This document shows, one piece after another, positions 19,501 through 23,898 of a stretch of 23,898 nt of DNA. This DNA comes from Larix sibirica (Eukaryota > Streptophyta > Pinopsida > Pinales > Pinaceae). Within the stretch, counting starts at the first letter, position 1. The number at the start of each line of letters is the position of its first letter. The position numbers were made by a program, and so were the translations under genes. Below the pieces are notes generated by a model. The model saw nothing but the letters and a program-made list of their open reading frames with translations, did no database searches and was not told the DNA's origin. The DNA is taken from the NCBI GenBank assembly GCA_004151065.3, contig NWUY0300016293.1:30971-54868 (forward strand), written 5' to 3'.

Positions 19501-20979
19501 GCAATGTTTCACGAGACACTGAGGACCTGGTAGGAAATGTTTCACAACATTTAATGTTTCAGCATCAATTCAATAAGAAAACCTTGAAAATAGTATTACT
19601 GTGAGTTTTCGAAGTTCTAGTATTTGTCCATTCATTATTTGTCTGCAGACCATCTCTTTGGTTAGCATTGAAATAATTCATGCACTTCATTGCCACATCT
19701 TGCCCTTAATTGGCCTGGGCCTTGGTATTGTTACAGACGTTTCAGCAAAATCTGTACAAATAATATTTTAATGCTAAAAAAAAAACCTTCATGGTTGCCA
19801 ATTGGGTTATAGAGTTAAGAACTGGAAGAGAAACATAGCTTTGCTCACAACTTATGTGATTTAAATAATTTGAGGACATTACTGAAAACTTATCTACTTT
19901 ATGTGTTGATCAAACTATAATCTCTGGTTTGAGAGAGCTTGCTTTTAGATTACAATACTTTCCATACGATTTCAGACAATCTTTAGAAAATGAAAATAAT
20001 AAACTTTTTCATGTTCTGAAATTCTGAGAATTTGTTGTTCTCAATCCAAAAGTCATGCAACTTACAGAAAAAACACAATGCAAAATAATTTATGAATGAA
20101 ATTCATGCTGCAAGCTACGACATATATTGAATGAACTACTTACTCGGGGATTTGAAATATTTATTTTTTTGTGTCGAACACCTACAGTAACTCCTAACTC
20201 TTTTGCCACATCTGAAATACCCTGCATTAGAGGAAATGCACCAATTAGCAGAAAAACAAGTGTTGTGGAGAAAGAATAGAGAGAAAAACAACAAACCTGA
20301 AGTAAAATATTAAGCAAAATAGGAGACGTAACCATACATCAAAAATTTGTTTTATGTAAACATTTTCAGGAGGTTTGGACACATGAAGCCAGAGCTCATT
20401 GTTCCATGATCCCACACTGTTCAAGCAAATAGCATAGTCAATGCTTTCTCTGACACGTTGATCAGAACTCCTTAGCCACTGGAAGAAAACAACATAACTT
20501 AGACTGATCATTGCCAAATACAAATTTTCTATCAAGCGATGAAAACAATAGCTTTCAAGGTTTAAATACAAGAGAAAAAAAGAAGCAATCTTAGATTACA
20601 AAAAGATTAACTCACCTTGAAAGTCCCATTGTAATTATAAGGTCCACCAGATGTTAATCCAAACATCAAATTGTACCTTCCTCTTGTTTTTGGATTTGCA
20701 TAAAGACGAGAAAATAATCTTGCGAGTTCTAACAAAACCACTACTCCACTTCCATTGCTGTCACTGCCTACAGACAAAGCCTGCAGCGATTTTACACATG
20801 ATAAATTATTAAATAAACAAAAGACCAAGAATTAAGCACTAATTATATGCAGCAAGCCCTGTGTTATGTGCTTTAAAAATTCATACTGGTGCAGCGCCAA
20901 AAGTATCATATGATGCCACAATAGCAATGGTAGGGAGCTGACTTGAATCACCATCTCCTCGTAGTCCTGGCAACCATCC
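10512..20979 (-). CDS. NCLN: Nicalin (BOS-complex subunit NCLN), C-terminal 357 residues, 10 coding exons
   Basis: Nicalin is a type I ER membrane glycoprotein with a degenerate M28-peptidase fold. In animals it joins TMEM147 and NOMO in the BOS complex of the multipass translocon. Coding exons, all with GT/AG borders: 20979-20887, 20780-20616, 20478-20338, 20221-20144, 19122-19010, 18888-18828, 14724-14557, 11617-11516, 10768-10679 and 10574-10512. They total 1,074 nt with the stop. All junctions are phase 0 except one split Arg codon (19010/18888). The wording (GWLPGLRGD, SVGSDSNGSG, KPPENVYIKQIF, RVAWEHEQFSR, TRGLDDLI) matches plant nicalins, such as the Arabidopsis homologue, almost residue for residue. 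One transmembrane helix and a KxKxx tail close the protein. About 200 N-terminal residues are missing to the right. An apparent eleventh exon (13245-13144) duplicates 11617-11516 and is treated as an assembly artefact. Confidence 0.95.
10679..10768 (-). CDS. NCLN: Nicalin exon i (residues 308-337, transmembrane helix)
   Basis: VASVTFDLAILLAVATYLSV followed by LFIFLVITTR: about 24 hydrophobic residues forming the single membrane anchor, ending in Arg on the cytosolic side. Acceptor ATACAG, donor GTAAGT. Confidence 0.95.
11202..12829. repeat. Direct repeat copy 1 (1,628 nt), left of the N at 12830
   Basis: Starts CCAGTCAATTCAAG and ends AATTGTTGA directly at the N. It matches 12831-14458 almost base for base, including intron sequence and exon h. 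Differences I found: one T in a T-run (11351-11355), one A in an A-run (12268-12270), and one substitution (12748). Confidence 0.95.
11516..11617 (-). CDS. NCLN: Nicalin exon h (residues 274-307)
   Basis: ELSDHTVEVSVQHESMDGMF, then TFYDLTQAKLSIYQ: the lumenal segment just before the membrane helix, with the family's GMFTFYD motif. Acceptor TGGCAG, donor GTAATG. Confidence 0.95.
12830..12830. other. Single N, probable scaffold join
   Basis: A lone N separates the end of repeat copy 1 from the start of copy 2 exactly, so the base is a join marker more likely than an uncertain call. Confidence 0.9.
12831..14458. repeat. Direct repeat copy 2 (1,628 nt), right of the N at 12830
   Basis: Begins immediately after the N with CCAGTCAATT and ends ATTGTTGA, after which unique sequence leads to exon g. 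The two length differences cancel, so both copies are 1,628 nt. The pattern (one copy ends at the N, the other starts at it) is that of two contig ends with an unmerged overlap. Confidence 0.95.
13144..13245 (-). CDS. NCLN: Second copy of nicalin exon h, probably an assembly duplicate
   Basis: Identical to 11617-11516, with the same acceptor (TGGCAG) and donor (GTAATG), inside the 1,628-nt block repeated across the N at 12830. It is 102 nt and phase 0 at both ends, so an automatic gene caller could splice both copies and insert 34 extra residues without breaking the frame. Known nicalins have this segment once. Confidence 0.8.
14557..14724 (-). CDS. NCLN: Nicalin exon g (residues 218-273)
   Basis: RYIYDHEGRKIEIFADGSSL, then LAVNPSYVKLWLDLLSRTPR and VAPFLTKTDPIITALKK. 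Acceptor GTGACAG, donor GTTAGT. It lies 98 nt outside copy 2 of the duplicated block, so it appears only once. Confidence 0.95.
14858..15060. other. G-rich intron patch with hairpin
   Basis: Runs of G (GGGACGGGGG, AAACGGGGG) stand out against the AT-rich intron. CCCCAAATTTT (14966-14976) and AAATTTTGGGG (14981-14991) form a stem with one mismatch around AGAG. It lies at the left edge of the inserted, LTR-like part of the intron and may mark a repeat boundary. Confidence 0.4.
15892..15898 (+). promoter_or_regulatory. TATA-box-like element
   Basis: TATAAAT in CTCTATAAATGAGAG, preceded by pyrimidine-rich sequence and followed by a short leader-like stretch, resembling an LTR promoter. Judged by sequence only. 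Confidence 0.35.
17708..17960. repeat. Direct repeat copy 1 (253 nt), left of the N at 17961
   Basis: Starts ACATCGTGTATT and ends TTTAGAAACC at the N. It matches 17962-18214 over the whole 253 nt with about five substitutions (for example 17752/18006) and no indel. Confidence 0.92.
17828..17886. repeat. Nested inverted repeat
   Basis: Outer arms CTAGGGTT (17828-17835) and AACCCTAG (17879-17886) enclose an inner stem GTTTTC-CTTAA-GAAAAC (17839-17855). The second 253-nt copy keeps the outer arms and has one changed base in the inner stem. Confidence 0.5.
17961..17961. other. Single N, probable scaffold join
   Basis: A lone N falls exactly between the two 253-nt copies. Confidence 0.85.
17962..18214. 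repeat. Direct repeat copy 2 (253 nt), right of the N at 17961
   Basis: Begins immediately after the N and continues past AGAAACC into unique CTAGTACTAC. The same end-to-start arrangement as at 12830 suggests a second unmerged contig overlap, here between more divergent copies (about 98% identity). Confidence 0.92.
18490..18827 (-). other. Intron sequence next to exon f
   Basis: AT-rich intron DNA downstream of the exon f donor on the coding strand. Nothing else recognised. Confidence 0.6.
18828..18888 (-). CDS. NCLN: Nicalin exon f (residues 197-217)
   Basis: A single G completes the split Arg codon, followed by DNVKDTAVIKTIKLVAESLA. Acceptor ATAACAG, donor GTAAGC. A 4.1 kb intron with LTR-like sequence follows. 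Confidence 0.93.
19010..19122 (-). CDS. NCLN: Nicalin exon e (residues 160-196 plus two bases)
   Basis: VAWEHEQFSRHRVTAVTLSE, then LSSPPEFLEHAGGLYDS. Acceptor GTGCAG, donor GTATGA. It ends with AG of a split Arg codon, the only non-phase-0 junction in the gene. Confidence 0.95.
19123..20143 (-). other. Intron between exons d and e (1,021 nt)
   Basis: Bounded by GTAAGT at the exon d end and GTGCAG before exon e. It contains the 33-34-nt tandem repeat at 19471. No other feature seen. Confidence 0.85.
19471..19551. repeat. Minisatellite of 33-34 nt, about 2.4 units
   Basis: Units at 19471-19504 and 19505-19537 share TGTTTCA-GAGACACTGAG-ACCTGG. A third partial unit starts TGTTTCACAACA at 19538. 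The word CAGTGTTTC followed by GAGACACTG makes a short hairpin at the first unit. Confidence 0.8.
20144..20221 (-). CDS. NCLN: Nicalin exon d (residues 134-159)
   Basis: GISDVAKELGVTVGVRHKKI then NISNPR. Acceptor AATGCAG, donor GTAAGT. The HKKINISNPRVAWEHEQFSR block spanning this and the next exon is a hallmark of the family. Confidence 0.95.
20338..20478 (-). CDS. NCLN: Nicalin exon c (residues 87-133)
   Basis: WLRSSDQRVRESIDYAICLN through SKPPENVYIKQIFD. The donor was set at GAT|GTATGG rather than four bases later because the next exon then resumes GISDVAKEL in frame, as in other plant nicalins. Confidence 0.95.
20616..20780 (-). CDS. NCLN: Nicalin exon b (residues 32-86)
   Basis: Starts ALSVGSDSNGSGVVVLLELA, the counterpart of the GADDNASG block of M28 peptidases, followed by the conserved NPKTRGRYNLMF and LTSGGPYNYNG. 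Acceptor GCTGCAG, donor GTGAGT, phase 0 at both ends. Confidence 0.95.
20887..20979 (-). CDS. NCLN: Nicalin exon a (residues 1-31 of this partial protein)
   Basis: Begins GWLPGLRGDGDSSQ after a CTACAG acceptor and ends GAAP before GTATGA. It contains IVASYDTFG, which occupies the place of the AHYDS metal-ligand motif of active M28 peptidases; Ser stands where His is needed. This is the most upstream nicalin exon seen. The preceding intron runs past the right edge. Confidence 0.95.
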
Positions 20980-21099
20980 CTGTAGTAACAGTAGTTTGTG
21001 TCAATACAGACGAGGTAAATACAAGGAAAGTCTAAAATTAAAATCAAATTTAGATGTAACAAACCAGATTCTGGTTTCAAGTTTCAACTCAAGACATTG

Positions 21100-21440
21100 A
21101 TAACAAAGGGAAAAGGCAAATTCGTCGGAGTTAGATAATGTAATGTTTAGTTTATCTGAGTATTTAATGTTATGTATTAAATTAATAATGTCATAAAGTG
21201 GAAATAAGTCATGTAATAAATGACACTATCTAAGGAGCATTTAATGTTATGTATTAAATTAATAAAGTCATAAAGCAGAAATAAGTCATATGCAATAAAT
21301 GAAACTTAATGTATTTATGAAAATAGGTAAATTAAGTGAGCAGTTTCAAATGGAATAATGGAACTTCCTAGATATATATACAACACTACTTTATGTCATT
21401 TGATACTCCTTGTCTCTTGCATATTCTCCATTTCATAGTT
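21100..21440 (+). repeat. Candidate 5' LTR of the copia remnant
   Basis: A TATATATA box (21373-21380) followed about 30-60 nt later by a pyrimidine-rich stretch ending CATTTCA, then TGTATCAGCGCCA (21446-21458), which resembles the tRNA-iMet primer site TGGTATCAGAGCCA with one missing and one changed base. This is the expected order LTR promoter, LTR end, primer site upstream of the copia gag. The outer border is not defined and no matching 3' LTR was found. Confidence 0.35.
21162..21302. repeat. Tandem repeat, two units with 77-bp period
   Basis: ATTTAATGTTATGTATTAAA, then TTAATAA, TCATAAAG and GAAATAAGTCAT occur at 21162-21223 and again at 21239-21302 with small differences. They lie just upstream of the TATA-like sequence and may form part of a retrotransposon LTR. 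Confidence 0.75.
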
Positions 21441-21459
21441 TACTATGTATCAGCGCCAT

Positions 21460-22320
21460 AGTGATTGTGGCATAGGGCAATCTCAAAGATGGTGCAAAGG
21501 CAAAGTTTGACACACCTGGAGAAAAAGACAAGGTCTCATGGAATTAAAGCCTGAGAGAATCAATTTGTATGACTGGCTGAGAGAATTAATTCGTATAGTT
21601 GAGTGAATCGAACTGTACGGTTGCCAATCAGAGTGTACGAGTACAAATTTGTACAGCGTTTTAATTTTGTACAGATAGCCCAAAAAATCATATGGCAGCT
21701 GTGAAGTACAGCAGGTCAGTAATTAACACAAAAAGGAATTTCTGTATCACTGCATTGTGATCAAATTGTACTACGAATTAAGTGTATGTTGGATGTAACC
21801 TGTACGGTGGTTAATTAAGTAAAATTGTACAGGGTACAGTGGCTCATTAATTAAATTAATAAATACTCACAGTGACTTAAATTAAAAGACAGTTGAACAG
21901 CATACAGACAATACAAGCACTCAGCGAACAGACAGCACAGTAATTTCAGAAGCGTGTGGAAAGCAGAGCAACTCTAGGAGTGTATGAACGGAGGATTTTT
22001 TGGAGTTGAAGCACATACTCTATTTCCAAACATTTTTCAGAATTGTATGAATCTGATTTTTAAGGAGTTATAAGAATTTTTTAAGACACTAAGGGTTTCT
22101 TACTTTTGAAAGGAGGTAAAAAGATTTCTGATTTTTTATTGGATATTTAAGCAGATTTTTTGTGGAATTATTATTAAAAAAAAGATAGCCAATATTAATA
22201 ATTTCATGGTGCTTGAGTCTCGTAAATTAAATGAAAAAATTGTCTGTCCTGAAGACAAAAAATGGAACAGATTTTGTCTTATCATGATCTTTGAGAACTA
22301 GCTACTAGGACAACTCCAAA
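21460..22320 (+). other. Leader or inserted sequence between LTR-like block and copia gag
   Basis: No coding frame recognised. The section 21600-21860 is unusually rich in GTAC words (about eight, mostly TGTAC). The section 22000-22200 is T/A-rich. The N-terminal part of copia gag expected here is not recognisable. Confidence 0.45.
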
Positions 22321-22347
22321 AACTGATCCCATGACTAATGACTATAA

Positions 22348-23046
22348 GCAGAAAATAAAAATGCATTACTTTTTACATTTGCTTTGGAAGATGATATTCT
22401 TCCCCAGATTTGCGATCTTGGTAATGCGATTGATGTTTGGAAGAATTTAAAGAATTTATATGAAACTTTGAATTTTATTGTTGAGAAACAAATTAAACAG
22501 ATTGAAGATAGTAGCATCAGATCCTGTTACAGATCATGTTCAAAAGTTGCAGGAACTAAAGATGAATTATCAGTGATTGACACATAAATTAACAATAAAG
22601 AACTTATAACCATTCTGTTTAATAGCCTACCCGATGTATATTAGAATTTTGTAACTTCATTTTCTTTATCTTCTTAAAATGAAGTTCCTACATTTAAAGT
22701 TGTAGGCTTGCTACTCCAAGAAGAGCAACAACTCAAGAAAAATGAACTTGCAAAACCAGATAGATCTTTTACAAGTAGACATAGAGGAAGAGGCCATGAC
22801 AAAGGTCAGATAGGAGGAAGGTACAGTTGCCATCAAAATTGGAAGCAAAATTCTTCAAATCAAACAAGTACTTCTCAAGGTTCTAAGATTTGCAATCATT
22901 GTAGTAAAAATAATCATAATAAAGAAGAGTGTTATCTTAAGCAAAGAAATGAGGCTGATTGGAATAGAGGTAGAGGCTATCATAAAGGAAGAAGGAGAGG
23001 GGGAAGGCATCAAAGCCATTTATCTCTTTATGGTTTCTCATGCTGA
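22348..23046 (+). pseudogene. Ty1/copia gag (UBN2 domain and CCHC zinc knuckle), broken
   Basis: The frame gives ALEDDILPQICDLGNAIDVW, then KNLKNLYETL, a copia gag (UBN2) block. After a stop at 22585 come ELITILFNSLPDVY, two more stops (22642 and 22675), VPTFKVVGLLLQEEQQLKKN, and an Arg/Gly/Gln-rich linker. The knuckle CNHCSKNNHNKEEC (22891-22932) has all four ligands. The gag frame then gives way to the next frame near 23010-23040. The family protein forms the particle and binds RNA. Three stops prevent a full product here. Confidence 0.82.
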
Positions 23047-23371
23047 CCTCTGTGCTTCTCAATGTGTCTTGTATATTGTTTCGAGAGCCACCAAACATAT
23101 GACTGGTAAACAAGAAGTTTTCTCCCAACTTGCTCCCTGTAACAAGGTTATTATTCTTGGTGATGATAGTGTTGATGAGGTAAATGGAAGAGGTGAAGTG
23201 CCTATGAGAGTTTGAGGAGATTGAAGAAAAAATATACAAAATGTCTTGTAAGTCCCTAGTTTATAGACAAACTTGTTTTTTGTTGGTAAAATTATTGATG
23301 AAAATTATATTGTTGCTTTTGATAAGAAACAGTTCTTGATTAAAGATCATCATAGCAACATCATTGGCTGA
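23010..23371 (+). pseudogene. Ty1/copia protease and following segment, active site lost
   Basis: In the frame of 22949 the protease block reads YIVSRATKHMTG, where copia proteases have DSGAT or DTGAT. Val replaces the catalytic Asp (23078-23080) and Arg replaces the Gly (23084-23086). KVIILGDDSVDEVNGRGEVP follows as expected. After several stops the same frame continues VPSL, NLFFVGKIIDENYIVAFDKK and ends IIG-stop at 23369. Six bases on, the RT opening residues begin in the same frame. Confidence 0.82.
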
Positions 23372-23412
23372 GGATTGCAGTATGAGGAAACATTTGCTCC
23401 CACTACAAATTG

Positions 23413-23898
23413 ATCACAAATAAAAATAATATTAAACAATGTAAGTTGAACGAATTAAATAATAAATAAAAATTAAGGAGGGGAATGGTCAAGGTAATAA
23501 ATTATATAATTAAAATTTTATAAATGAAAAATAATTAAATAATTTTATAATTTCCAGCCAACATAGCAAGCTCATAAATATGCAAGCATACTCTTATTAT
23601 ATTCTTGTTTCATCACATAAAACCATATTCTGAAATATGAAATAAAGATAGGCTATTAACAAAAACAGCCCAGGTATATAACTGTAACATAATCAGATCT
23701 GAAATTAAGAGTCTTTAAGAGAACAATAATGCTCTTACAACAATGGCCTTACAAGAGATAATTGCAACCCTGAATATTTCATTAATGATGTTCTTTCAGC
23801 TCAACGCTCACAATCTCATGAATATGTAAAAGGTTGCAAGAGGGTTTGGGCAGAGATGTTGAGGCTATGCAGGACAAGACCTCACTAACTCTGATTGG
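23413..23898. other. AT-rich intron or flank, nothing assigned
   Basis: No nicalin exon was found here. A short open stretch on the minus strand at the right edge does not resemble the expected residues before GWLPG. No element domain recognised. Confidence 0.5.

Larger units (their letters stand above)
22320..23412 (+). mobile_element. Ty1/copia retrotransposon remnant with internal deletion
   Basis: Reads gag (UBN2-type), CCHC knuckle, protease, the segment after the protease, then directly the start of the reverse transcriptase (YEETFAPT at 23382-23405). The integrase and all but the first residues of RT are missing. The element lies in the nicalin intron upstream of exon a and is antisense to the gene. 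Sequence after 23412 does not continue RT. Confidence 0.85.

Noticed and set aside
23720-23898. Minus-strand open stretch at the right edge as the next upstream nicalin exon
   Set aside because: The residues do not match the segment expected before GWLPG in nicalins and no suitable donor site with conserved context was found.
1-23898. CRISPR array, tRNA or rRNA genes, bacterial-type operon
   Set aside because: No regularly spaced repeats, cloverleaf-like sequences, rRNA signatures or gene clusters were seen. Spliced exons and plant retrotransposons identify a plant nuclear region.

Overview
The window is nuclear DNA of a seed plant and probably of a gymnosperm. It is AT-rich and carries one spliced gene with introns of several kilobases, set among decayed LINE, Ty3/gypsy and Ty1/copia retrotransposons. 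I saw no bacterial gene organisation, rRNA, tRNA or CRISPR array. The gymnosperm suggestion is inference from intron size and repeat decay only.

The one functional gene is on the minus strand from about 20979 down to 10512. It encodes the C-terminal 357 residues of a plant nicalin (NCLN), the type I ER membrane protein with a degenerate M28-peptidase fold that belongs to the BOS complex of the multipass translocon. Ten coding exons were placed with GT/AG borders and a continuous reading frame. The upstream exons (roughly the first 200 residues) lie beyond the right edge. The last exon encodes a KxKxx ER-retrieval tail.

Two single-base N positions (12830 and 17961) are each flanked by head-to-tail copies of the same sequence: 1,628 nt with about three differences, and 253 nt with about five. 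Both look like scaffold joins where overlapping contig ends were kept twice. The first one duplicates a nicalin exon. Collapsing both gives a normal nicalin reading frame.

Layout: 1-3625, L1-type LINE on the minus strand (ORF1 with a CCHC knuckle, TAATG junction, ORF2 endonuclease and reverse transcriptase, running off the left edge), with inactivating changes. 3640-4600, unassigned decayed sequence. 4617-7012, Ty3/gypsy gag end, protease, RT, RNase H and integrase zinc finger, minus strand, heavily decayed. 7400-7562, a possible small inverted-repeat element. 7867-8230, primer-binding-site-like sequence plus a decayed gag-like frame on the plus strand. 8600-10150, AT-rich DNA with tandem repeats. 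10150-20979, the nicalin gene, including a 4.1 kb intron with LTR-like sequence. 21100-23412, a decayed Ty1/copia element inside the next intron, antisense to nicalin, with protease catalytic residues lost and the integrase region deleted. 23413-23898, AT-rich intron or flank with no recognised exon.

I found no convincing new biological system. The most consequential observations are the two probable false duplications, the complete 3' half of the nicalin gene model, and specific inactivating lesions in three retrotransposons.
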